From: JAKACA01 sp050010115
Lineage (GTDB): Bacteria > Actinomycetota > Acidimicrobiia > Acidimicrobiales > Bog-793
DNA length: 5,269 nt
Assembly (NCBI GenBank): GCA_050010115.1
Contig: JBEKLQ010000178.1
Location: forward strand, 1 to 5,269
Direction: 5' to 3'
In this document: positions 1 to 5,269 of the stretch, one piece after another
Layout of the letters: each line of letters starts with the position of its first letter
Numbering within the stretch: position 1 is the stretch's first letter
Translations under genes and position numbers: made by a program
Notes under the pieces: model-generated
The model's input: the letters and a program-made list of their open reading frames with translations, nothing else
Database searches by the model: none
Told to the model about the DNA's origin: nothing

Positions 1-50
1 CGAGGATGTCTCGTTGAGCGTGGAACTTTCGGTGGCGATCCCGAGCTGAG

Positions 51-1412
51 TTACGCGGCAGCCTCCTTCTTCGAATCGTAGTGCGAGGTTGTGTCATTGG
101 CGCTGACGTGCTCGTCGAGCGCTGCCCGCAGCGCCTTCATGTGCAGGTGTCCGTTCACTCGGCGGAACTGCTTCTTCGCCTCGAGCATCCCGGCCGCGCA
201 CCAGCGCAGTGCCATTTGGCCGTCCTGCCAGCGCTTGACGTTGCTGGAGTGATCCCGGCATATCTCGATCATCGACTCGATGGGGTTGGTCGAGCGAAGG
301 CTCCTCGCCAGCGTCGGCGGCACTCCGAGGCGGGCGACCGTGAGGGTCTCGGCCAGTCCTTCTCGAAGCGACCCGGCAGCTCCAGGGTGGGGCTTCTCCA
401 GTCTCTTCGCAAGGTTCACGAGCGCTGCTTCTGCCGCGAGCGGGTCCGGGTTGCGGTAGGCAGCCCGCATCTCGCGCTCGACCACCGCCCCGACGGCGTC
501 GGGCAGCTTGGCGCGGACGTTGCGGATCTTGTGAAGTTGGCAGCGGGCGATCACCGGGTGGTCGAAGACCGCTTTCACGGCCGAGCTGAGCGCCTTTGCC
601 CCGTCCAGCACGCACAGGATCGGACGCGTCATGTCGAGGCCCCGGTCGCGAAGCGAGACGAGGAGGTCCTTCGCCAGCGTGGCGTTCTCGGTGTCACCCT
701 CGAGAACCGCCAGCGGGTGCTTGATGCCGTCGGAGTCGATGCCCATGGCCACAACGCAGCAGTGGCCTGCGAAATGCACGCCGTCGATCATGATCACGAC
801 GAGGTCGAGACTCGACAGGTCGGCTGCCAGCAGCTCGGCGAGGGCCGTCTCGGTGGCAACGACGAACCGGCGCGAGACCGCAGATCGCGAGGTGCCGCGA
901 CTTGCGGCCTCGACTGCCTCACCGACCGGCTCGAGGCCGGCACCGTAGCGGCGTGTCGAGAGCTTGGCGAGCATTCGGGTCATGGCAAGACGTCCGAGGA
1001 CCTCGGTCGAGCTCACCGCCTCGTAGGTCGCCAGCTTCACCTCGCTCGTGCGATCGGCGCTTCGAAGCCGCGGGCGGCGGACGGCGACCTGACGGCCACC
1101 GAGCACGACGAGCCCGTCGTCACAGCCATGCCGGACACAGCTGCGCTCCGGGTCCCACTTTCCTCGTGGCCCCGCCAGCATCGCTGCCTCCTCCTCGAAG
1201 ATGACGCCGAGCACCTTGAGCCCGGTGCCGACGGCGAAGGCGAGCAACCCCTCCTCCAGCTCACCGGCGAGCTCTGAGATGGCGACGGTGACGTTGTCGG
1301 GAAGTTGCAATGCCGACTCGTGAGCGTCACGAACTGGATCGGGCTCGGGCTTCTTCGGTGTCACGCGCCCGGTGTGGGCGCGGCTTGTCGATGTCTGGTA
1401 GTTCTTCTTCAC
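51..1412 (-). CDS. IS256-family (mutator) DDE transposase
   Basis: This 453-residue protein cuts and rejoins DNA at the ends of its insertion sequence, using a DDE catalytic triad of the RNase H fold. The triad is visible: D210 in MIDGVHF, D270 in CVLDGAKAL and E379 in STNPIES, with spacings of 60 and 109 residues as expected for the family. The family signature C291-x2-H294 followed by RN (CQLHKIRN) lies between the second D and the E. The N-terminal part (about 45-125) carries the conserved GG-R-V-VRRPR-R block common in actinobacterial members. Length is slightly above the usual 390-430, with no stops or frameshifts, so the gene looks intact. It starts at GTG 1412, preceded by a strong AGGAAGGGGA, and ends in TAA at 51-53. 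Family assignment is firm; activity is inferred. Confidence 0.95.
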   Translation of the reverse strand: MKKNYQTSTSRAHTGRVTPKKPEPDPVRDAHESALQLPDNVTVAISELAGELEEGLLAFAVGTGLKVLGVIFEEEAAMLAGPRGKWDPERSCVRHGCDDGLVVLGGRQVAVRRPRLRSADRTSEVKLATYEAVSSTEVLGRLAMTRMLAKLSTRRYGAGLEPVGEAVEAASRGTSRSAVSRRFVVATETALAELLAADLSSLDLVVIMIDGVHFAGHCCVVAMGIDSDGIKHPLAVLEGDTENATLAKDLLVSLRDRGLDMTRPILCVLDGAKALSSAVKAVFDHPVIARCQLHKIRNVRAKLPDAVGAVVEREMRAAYRNPDPLAAEAALVNLAKRLEKPHPGAAGSLREGLAETLTVARLGVPPTLARSLRSTNPIESMIEICRDHSSNVKRWQDGQMALRWCAAGMLEAKKQFRRVNGHLHMKALRAALDEHVSANDTTSHYDSKKEAAA

Positions 1413-1417
1413 GGCGG

Positions 1418-1427
1418 TCCCCTTCCT
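1418..1427 (-). promoter_or_regulatory. Ribosome binding site of the transposase
   Basis: On the minus strand AGGAAGGGGA stands 5 bases ahead of the GTG at 1412. It decides the start of the transposase, because no nearer start has such a signal. Confidence 0.7.
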
Positions 1428-1463
1428 GTCGGTGGTTCTTGCGGAACACCCGACACCTACCAG

Positions 1464-2078
1464 ATGGCAGGCATCAGGCGGGGGACCGCCACCTCAAAAG
1501 ATCCACGCCGGCCGGGACAACCTCGGCCGGGACAACCTCACCCGGCTCGGTTCGGCGGCGTTTTCGAGCGGAACTTCGAGCCTGTTCGCCGCTATGCCGC
1601 CCGCCGGCTCGGCGTGAGGCAGGCCGATGACATCGCCGCCGAGACATTCGCCCGGGCTTTTCGAGCCCGCGGGACCTTTCAACCCGCTCGCGGCTCCAGC
1701 GTACGGGCATGGCTCTTCGGCTTTGCAGTCAACATCGTTCGCGAGCAGGAGAGATCCGCTTCGCGCCAGTATCGGGCCTACGAACGATTCGGCCGTGGGC
1801 GGGACGACGGCGACCACTGGGAGGACGTCACCGATCGACTGGTCGACCACGCCCGCATCGAATCCGCTCTGCAGGACCTCTCCCCCGACGCCCGCGACCT
1901 GCTGCTCCTCGTGGCAGGCATCGGTCTCTCCTACAAGGAGGCGGCGGCAGCCCTTGGCGTCCGAGTCGGAACGGTGAAGTCCCGAGTCTCGAGGGCAAGG
2001 GCTCAGGTGGCGACCAGGCTGGAAGAGCGGCAAGCAGAGACCCGTAAGGGCCAGGGGAAAGAGGTTCGAAGTGACTGA
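1464..2078 (+). CDS. ECF-type (extracytoplasmic function) RNA polymerase sigma factor
   Basis: This is a 204-residue sigma-70 family protein of the small ECF type, which directs RNA polymerase to promoters of a particular regulon. Region 2 spans about residues 34-103: FERNFEPVRRYAARRLG, then the core-binding ADDIAAETFARAF and the -10-recognising RAWLFGFAVNIVREQ. A linker rich in charged residues follows. Region 4 spans about 131-187, with LSPDARDLLLL and a helix-turn-helix, SYKEAAAALGVRVGTVKSRVSRAR. The ATG at 1464 is the only start codon left between the IS end and region 2, and it has no Shine-Dalgarno. The first 28 or so residues are Pro/Arg/Gly-rich and unlike a normal ECF N-terminus, so the native start or leader may have been disturbed by the IS. 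The stop overlaps the next gene by 8 bases. Function is firm; the start is uncertain. Confidence 0.9.
   Translation: MAGIRRGTATSKDPRRPGQPRPGQPHPARFGGVFERNFEPVRRYAARRLGVRQADDIAAETFARAFRARGTFQPARGSSVRAWLFGFAVNIVREQERSASRQYRAYERFGRGRDDGDHWEDVTDRLVDHARIESALQDLSPDARDLLLLVAGIGLSYKEAAAALGVRVGTVKSRVSRARAQVATRLEERQAETRKGQGKEVRSD
1509..1538 (+). repeat. 15-bp tandem duplication in the 5' part of the sigma gene
   Basis: CGGCCGGGACAACCT occurs twice head to tail (1509-1523 and 1524-1538). In the sigma frame it encodes RPGQP twice, in the low-complexity leader ahead of region 2. The length is a multiple of three, so the frame is kept. Confidence 0.8.
2053..2064 (+). promoter_or_regulatory. Ribosome binding site inside the sigma gene, for the downstream membrane protein
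   Basis: AGGGGAAAGAGG lies 6 bases ahead of GTG 2071, inside the last codons of the sigma gene. It supports the GTG start and translational coupling of the two genes. Confidence 0.65.
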
Positions 2079-2844
2079 TCGTGTCCTCGAGGAGATCAGG
2101 CGATACGTGATCACCGTGCCGCCTGCGAGTACCGCTGTCCGCGACGCGGCGCGACAGAGCTGGGAAGCACTGGCAGCGGCATCTGGCGGGTTCGCGGCGC
2201 GCCCGGAACTGACGGCGAGCGCCGATGTCATGACTCCGGAACAACCAAGCGGAGGACGAGGTTTCGGGGGCCAGAGAAGGCTGGACGGCACGCGCCGCCG
2301 ACCCCTGCGCCTCAGCGCGATCGTCGCTGTTGCCTGCCTCCTCGCCGTCTCGCTCGTGGCCGGTATCGCCGTCGACCGCCATCTCGGCAGATCATCGGGG
2401 CACCCGGGGCCCGCTTTCGCCGCTCCCGCCAGCTGTTCGAAGGGTCCTATCCAGTTGACAGTTGTCGACCCCGTCTCCGGACATGGCCCCTATCCTCTCG
2501 TCGCTCCGTATGAGTTCGTGGTCTTGCGGCCCGTCACCAAGTCAGGGGTTCCGGTCTCGGGCCTCGCGGCTGGACGGTCGGCCGCTGTCTTCGTGTGGCG
2601 AAACGGTGCCTGGAGACCGGAGGCGCCCTTGCCGGTGCCGGCTCCGGGGTCCGGGGCAGCCCGCGGTCGAGCGATCGTTCAGTTCACGAACCGCTACCCG
2701 ACGGCAGCGCACTACCTGCTGCAGGTGCCGTTCAACCGGACCGGAGCCGCTAACCCGATTGCGCCGACGCACTCACTCATGCTGTGCACAACCGTCGTCA
2801 TCGCCCCACCATCTCCGGGTGTGACGACGACAGAGGCGGGCTGA
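2071..2844 (+). CDS. Single-pass membrane protein, probable anti-sigma or ECF-associated regulator
   Basis: This 257-residue protein has a cytoplasmic N-terminus (1-80), one hydrophobic helix (about 81-101, LSAIVAVACLLAVSLVAGIA) preceded by a run of arginines, and an extracytoplasmic C-terminal domain (about 103-257). The positive-inside rule predicts N-in, C-out. The N-terminal segment (EEIRRYVITVPPASTAVRDAAR) resembles the start of membrane proteins commonly encoded beside actinobacterial ECF sigma factors. The outer domain has alternating beta-like segments and two cysteines (C122, C239) that could form a disulfide. No zinc-binding HxxxCxxC anti-sigma motif is present. The GTG start overlaps the sigma gene by 8 bases. 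Overlap and topology suggest that it holds or senses for the sigma factor; this is an inference, as no known domain is clearly recognised. Confidence 0.75.
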   Translation: MTDRVLEEIRRYVITVPPASTAVRDAARQSWEALAAASGGFAARPELTASADVMTPEQPSGGRGFGGQRRLDGTRRRPLRLSAIVAVACLLAVSLVAGIAVDRHLGRSSGHPGPAFAAPASCSKGPIQLTVVDPVSGHGPYPLVAPYEFVVLRPVTKSGVPVSGLAAGRSAAVFVWRNGAWRPEAPLPVPAPGSGAARGRAIVQFTNRYPTAAHYLLQVPFNRTGAANPIAPTHSLMLCTTVVIAPPSPGVTTTEAG

Positions 2845-2869
2845 CGGCCATGTCAGCTCGACTTTGCGA

Positions 2870-2890
2870 TCGCTCACGGCGGCTGAGCGA
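2870..2890 (+). terminator. Possible terminator hairpin after the sigma operon
   Basis: TCGCTCA and TGAGCGA form a perfect 7-bp stem around a 7-base loop (CGGCGGC), 25 bases past the stop of the membrane protein. No T tract follows, so it would be a weak or unconventional terminator; such U-poor hairpins have been proposed in actinobacteria. Confidence 0.3.
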
Positions 2891-3027
2891 GGTTCTTGGC
2901 GGCGCGCTCTCGATCGACGCCTCGGGAGCGCCAACTCGACGTGACCCCACCGGGCCTCGTCGCTCTCGCTCCGTCCGCGTTGACGACCCCAGCACGGCGC
3001 TTACGGCACTCGTGCGACGGGCTCTGA

Positions 3028-3258
3028 AGCCGTTCAGCCGAGACCGGAAGTCCATCCGCACGACCGTCGACACCAGCCGTCCGGGCAGACCTCGTTGCAC
3101 GAGATGGACTACACCCCGAGCTGAGCGGTACCAACATCACCCAAGTCGTCCAGACGGACCCGCACCTTCAAGCTGTCAAAGCGGAGACCGCTGTGGCGGC
3201 GTCGGCAAACCGCTATTCGGCTCAGCGCGTTCGAAGGCACTCCCGACGCCGCGCCTGA
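3028..3258 (+). pseudogene. Open segment without start codon, possible gene remnant
   Basis: Between TGA 3025-3027 and TGA 3256-3258 one frame stays open for 76 codons and reads more like protein than the other frames here, with RADLVARDGLHPELSG followed by TNITQVVQ and a stretch of mixed Ala, Glu, Lys and Val. It has no ATG, GTG or TTG in its first half and no ribosome binding site. DGLHP followed by G faintly recalls the C-terminal Asp-His block of SGNH hydrolases, but no other block is seen. It could be the tail of a decayed gene or chance. Confidence 0.2.
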
Positions 3259-3433
3259 GTACTCCGTAGTGCGCCCGTCGCATGCGACGACGCACCGGAG
3301 GCGGCGTGGCCCGGTAGCTGCGACAACGTGGCTGTGGCATTGTCGGTTGTGCTCGGACACCTTCGTCGTGCTCGGCGGTACTTCAAGGCAGCGACGTAAC
3401 CGTGCGTCTATCGCGCGTGGATACCCCGCGGCC

Positions 3434-3438
3434 AGGAG
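3434..3438 (+). promoter_or_regulatory. Ribosome binding site that fixes the lipoprotein start
   Basis: AGGAG lies 10 bases ahead of GTG 3449. The in-frame GTG at 3269 has no such signal and would bury the signal peptide behind 60 residues, so 3449 is the better start. Confidence 0.7.
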
Positions 3439-3448
3439 ATCGCGGACG

Positions 3449-4780
3449 GTGACGGCGTCTCCGTCGACCGTTACTCCGAGACATTCGCGTCGCGCGAATT
3501 GGTGGCTTCTTGCTGCCATCGTGACCGTCGCCTCTGCGTGCACATCACAGCCAGCGGGGAAGCCACCCTCATCGAGCGCGAGCACCTCTCTGGCGACGAG
3601 TACCTCGACGCCACCCGGCACCACGACGTCCACGACTCCCAGTCAGGGGCCACTGCGCCCGGGGGAGCGAGTGCCGACCTCCGATCTCATCAGGGTTTCC
3701 TTTGTCGACCAGCTCGACGGCGCCGCCCTTCTGACTCTCTACCCTGCCAACTGCTCGGTCCCCCCGTCAGCCTGTGTGCAACTGGCCGTCACGACCGACG
3801 GAGGCCTCTCCTGGCGGGCCGAGGGAGGTTTCCTTCCTCTGGCCTCGACCGTGCTCAGCGACGTGGGAGCCGTCGACTGGGAGAGCCCAACATTCGGTTA
3901 CGCCTGGAGCTCTTCTGACCTGCTCCGCATCGACGACAAGGGCCAGTACCAGCGCATCCAGAGTCCTCCGGGACTGGTGTCGCCGAGCATCCAGTCCGTC
4001 TCGGTTCTCGGCGACAGCCTCTGGGCGGCCTTCTCCTGTGGAGGACCGACGAGCCAATGCTCCACGCCGCTGTGGTCGTGGAGCAGTCGATCGGGATGGC
4101 AGCCGATCTCGCTCCCTGTGCAGCCAGCTGGCTCCGGGCCCGTCGAGATCGTGCGGCCGTCGCCTCGGACGGACTTCTTACTCACCTACGGGACCGACCA
4201 AGCTGGCTGGCTCTTCGCAAGCAACGACGGGGGCTCGACGTGGACGCGCTCGGCAATCCCGTGTGGGTCCCTCACCAGGAAAGGGTCGAACGGGACCGTC
4301 CATGCGACCGCCACGCCGGACTCGATCGCCCTCGTGCCGGGAGGATCAGGTGCCCCGACGTCCGCAGCCCTGGTCCTCGAATGCGTTGGGGCAGCAGGTG
4401 TCGGCTACCAGGCGCTGAGCTTTTGGAGCCGGCACTCGCTCTCGGCAGGCACTTGGCAGCTCCAGTCGGACAACGTGGCCGGCGATCTGCCAGCGGTGGG
4501 GGTTGCACCGTCAATGGGATACGCCTCGGACCTCGTGGCCACGCCAGGCAGCGTGTGGATTGCTCTCGGCCGGAGCCCGCCGTATCGCAGCACCGATGAC
4601 GGGCACATCTGGGAGGAAGCTCCCGAGTTGGGCACCGAGGTAGCTCATGACGTGTTGAAGGACTCGACCCTAGGCCCCGGCATTCTCGACTTCGTCAACG
4701 CCCGCGACGGCTGGTGCCTCTACTGGGAGCTCTGGCGAACGACCGATGGCGGGGCAACGTGGACACGAATGCCCGGATGA
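3449..4780 (+). CDS. Secreted lipoprotein with four Asp-box (BNR) repeats, beta-propeller-like
   Basis: The 443-residue product begins with a lipoprotein signal: basic RHSRRANWW, hydrophobic LLAAIVTV and lipobox ASAC, with C31 as the lipidated residue. A Ser/Thr/Pro linker (about 37-66) follows, then a long domain with four Asp-box motifs (pattern S/T-x-D-x-G-x-x-W): TTDGGLSW 115-122, SNDGGSTW 258-265, STDDGHIW 381-388 and TTDGGATW 431-438. These hairpin-turn motifs mark beta-propellers of the sialidase/BNR and Ycf48-like type. Cysteine pairs C102/C109 and C197/C204 (CX6C) accompany the blades. No sialidase catalytic arginine triad or FRIP motif is evident, so a binding or scaffold role at the outer face of the membrane is more likely than glycosidase activity. 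The gene stands alone, more than 600 bases after the sigma operon. The ligand is unknown. Confidence 0.85.
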   Translation: MTASPSTVTPRHSRRANWWLLAAIVTVASACTSQPAGKPPSSSASTSLATSTSTPPGTTTSTTPSQGPLRPGERVPTSDLIRVSFVDQLDGAALLTLYPANCSVPPSACVQLAVTTDGGLSWRAEGGFLPLASTVLSDVGAVDWESPTFGYAWSSSDLLRIDDKGQYQRIQSPPGLVSPSIQSVSVLGDSLWAAFSCGGPTSQCSTPLWSWSSRSGWQPISLPVQPAGSGPVEIVRPSPRTDFLLTYGTDQAGWLFASNDGGSTWTRSAIPCGSLTRKGSNGTVHATATPDSIALVPGGSGAPTSAALVLECVGAAGVGYQALSFWSRHSLSAGTWQLQSDNVAGDLPAVGVAPSMGYASDLVATPGSVWIALGRSPPYRSTDDGHIWEEAPELGTEVAHDVLKDSTLGPGILDFVNARDGWCLYWELWRTTDGGATWTRMPG

Positions 4781-4952
4781 TCGTCGCTGGCTCGTCCTGG
4801 GACGCGATCCGGATCAGCTCGTCGACGGCTACGAACTCGTGACGGTGAGCGAGACGGCGCCGATTCTGGACCGAACCCCAACGACCGTCGCGCACCGTGC
4901 GGCTGAGCCCATGCGCCGGCGAACTCGTTTCCGCGCCTGTCCATCCGAGTGA
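4746..4952 (+). CDS. Small ORF with a possible excisionase/MerR-like helix-turn-helix
   Basis: This 68-residue reading frame starts inside the last codons of the lipoprotein gene (35-base overlap, another frame). Residues 32-53, VTVSETAPILDRTPTTVAHRAA, follow the usual pattern of the excisionase/MerR-type helix-turn-helix (LTVsEaA-lLg-sp-tV-rwa), and the codons favour G or C in third position. Against a real gene: the only Shine-Dalgarno-like GGGAG (4725-4729) is 16 bases from the ATG, the N-terminal residues look like read-through of the lipoprotein end, and the C-terminus (EPMRRRTRFRACPSE) lacks the wing and Gly-Arg pattern that normally follows. It may be a small DNA-binding protein, a decayed fragment or a chance match. 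Confidence 0.3.
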   Translation: MAGQRGHECPDDRRWLVLGRDPDQLVDGYELVTVSETAPILDRTPTTVAHRAAEPMRRRTRFRACPSE

Positions 4953-5123
4953 CCATCGTCAGCGGCGCGCTCAACGGGGGCACGGGTACTCGGTTGACTT
5001 GAGCAGCAACCTGAACAGACAGAACACGCGCATAACAAGCAGCTGGACTCGCGCCACCGGCCTGTCAGGATGGAGACAGCTCGAGCCGCGTCGGTCTCCC
5101 GGCACGTTTCGTCCTTGTCCGAG
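4953..5123. other. Convergent intergenic stretch
   Basis: This lies between a rightward gene and a leftward one, so terminators are expected. Only weak inverted repeats are seen: GGTTG/CAACC (4992-4996, 5007-5011) and CTGTC/GACAG (5062-5066, 5075-5079), each a 5-bp stem without a T tract. No convincing gene is seen. The part from about 4990 to 5040 is somewhat richer in A than its surroundings. Confidence 0.4.
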
Positions 5124-5269
5124 TCAGCCGTGACACCGCCCGATGGCGCAGGGAGGTAGCGGGACAGCCCGCCATGTGTAGCCGGACTCGACCGTTCGTG
5201 CGATGAAGACACCGTTCGGGGGAAAGTTCCCGGCGACCGCCACACAGGTGGTCTCGCTCGCGCAGGCGA
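5124..5269 (-). CDS. C-terminal end of a second Asp-box/Cys-pair propeller protein (5' end outside window)
   Basis: On the minus strand an open frame enters from the right edge and runs 47 codons to TGA at 5124-5126. It reads CASETTCVAVAGN, then VFIARTVESGYTW and RAVPLPPC. This is the repeat unit of actinobacterial BNR-like proteins: a Cys pair (CX5C), a hydrophobic CVAV strand, and a T-x-D-x-G-x-T-W turn, here with E in place of D. The lipoprotein gene to the left has the same unit (C102-X6-CVQLAVTTDGGLSW), so the two are probably distant relatives. The protein is likely exported, but its signal region is outside the window. The short overlap with the window makes the call moderate. Confidence 0.6.
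   Translation of the reverse strand, partial: ACASETTCVAVAGNFPPNGVFIARTVESGYTWRAVPLPPCAIGRCHG

Larger units (their letters stand above)
1..1461 (-). mobile_element. IS256-family (mutator-type) insertion sequence, essentially complete
   Basis: The element consists of one transposase gene on the minus strand with short flanks: about 50 bases after its stop on the left and about 50 before its start on the right. The two outer ends, read inwards, share an imperfect pattern: GAGGATGTCTCGTTGAGCG on the left (about 3-20) and TAGGTGTCGGGTGTTCCGC on the right (about 1459-1441). AGG, TGTC, GT and CG align if one gap is allowed, and GAAC recurs a few bases inside. This fits a degenerate terminal inverted repeat, but the exact ends are uncertain by several bases. 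IS256 elements usually make an 8-9 bp target duplication; the left flank is outside the window, so this cannot be checked. The right end abuts the sigma factor gene. Confidence 0.75.
2845..3448 (+). other. About 600-base stretch without a convincing intact gene
   Basis: Open frames exist on both strands, but their products are dominated by Arg, Ser, Pro and Thr without domain patterns, as expected from random high-GC frames. The stretch contains a hairpin just behind the operon (2870-2890) and a more protein-like open segment without a start codon (3028-3258). Near its end lies the AGGAG of the lipoprotein gene. I see no clear sigma-70 or ECF-type promoter in it. It may be decayed coding sequence plus the leader of the lipoprotein gene. 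Confidence 0.5.

Noticed and set aside
81..1277. 398-codon open frame on the plus strand
   Set aside because: It is antisense to the transposase, its product has no domain pattern, and it is rich in Arg, His and Ala as expected from the complementary strand of a high-GC gene.
1305..1463. Sigma factor reading extended upstream into the IS from ATG 1305
   Set aside because: The frame is open by chance through the IS end and overlaps the transposase start. The added residues (Cys, Leu and Gly-rich) have no ECF character.
1431..1463. Outward-facing promoter at the IS right end driving the sigma gene
   Set aside because: GGAAC (1443-1447) looks like an ECF -35, and TTGCGG (1439-1444) like a poor sigma-70 -35, but no matching -10 follows at 16-18 bases.
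2784..3269. 161-codon plus-strand frame after the membrane protein
   Set aside because: It overlaps the end of the membrane protein gene, has no ribosome binding site, and its composition is Arg/Ser/Pro noise.
3109..3633. 174-codon minus-strand frame
   Set aside because: It runs antisense to the lipoprotein signal peptide and linker, with no recognisable motif or start signal.
3449..4780. True sialidase (neuraminidase) activity for the Asp-box lipoprotein
   Set aside because: Asp-boxes occur in many non-enzymatic propellers, and no FRIP motif or arginine triad pattern is visible.
4829..5245. 138-codon minus-strand frame at the right end
   Set aside because: It is Ser/Arg/Cys-rich without pattern, and the neighbouring frame (5124-5269) carries the clear Cys-pair and Asp-box unit instead.

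Overview
The window is high-GC DNA with GTG starts, arginine- and alanine-rich proteins, a lipoprotein with a Ser/Thr/Pro linker, and an ECF sigma factor paired with a one-pass membrane protein. Together these suggest an actinobacterium, possibly an acidimicrobial or thermoleophilic lineage. The phylum is an inference from style and gene types; no marker gene is present.

Layout. Positions 1 to about 1461 hold an essentially complete IS256-family (mutator-type) insertion sequence whose transposase reads leftward. Its right end lies against the start of an ECF sigma factor gene (1464-2078, +). The sigma gene overlaps by 8 bases a gene for a membrane protein with one transmembrane helix (2071-2844, +), so these two form a tight, translationally coupled operon. 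About 600 bases follow with no convincing intact gene; a small hairpin lies just after the operon and a short decayed-looking open stretch further on. Next is a secreted lipoprotein with four Asp-box (BNR-type) motifs, best started at GTG 3449 behind a clear AGGAG. A short possible helix-turn-helix ORF overlaps its end. At the right edge the C-terminal 47 codons of a second Asp-box/Cys-pair protein run leftward, convergent with the lipoprotein.

How the parts may work together. The sigma factor and the membrane protein look like a sigma/regulator pair: the N-terminus of the membrane protein would face the cytoplasm and its C-terminal domain the outside. The two beta-propeller-like proteins would act at the cell surface or be exported. 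Whether the sigma factor controls them is not shown by the sequence. The IS has landed where the promoter and ribosome binding site of the sigma gene would be expected, so expression of the pair may have been altered or lost.

I see no CRISPR array, tRNA, rRNA, toxin-antitoxin pair or recognisable defence system. The points most worth following are the IS/sigma junction, the two convergent Cys-pair/Asp-box genes, and the small possible HTH ORF between them.
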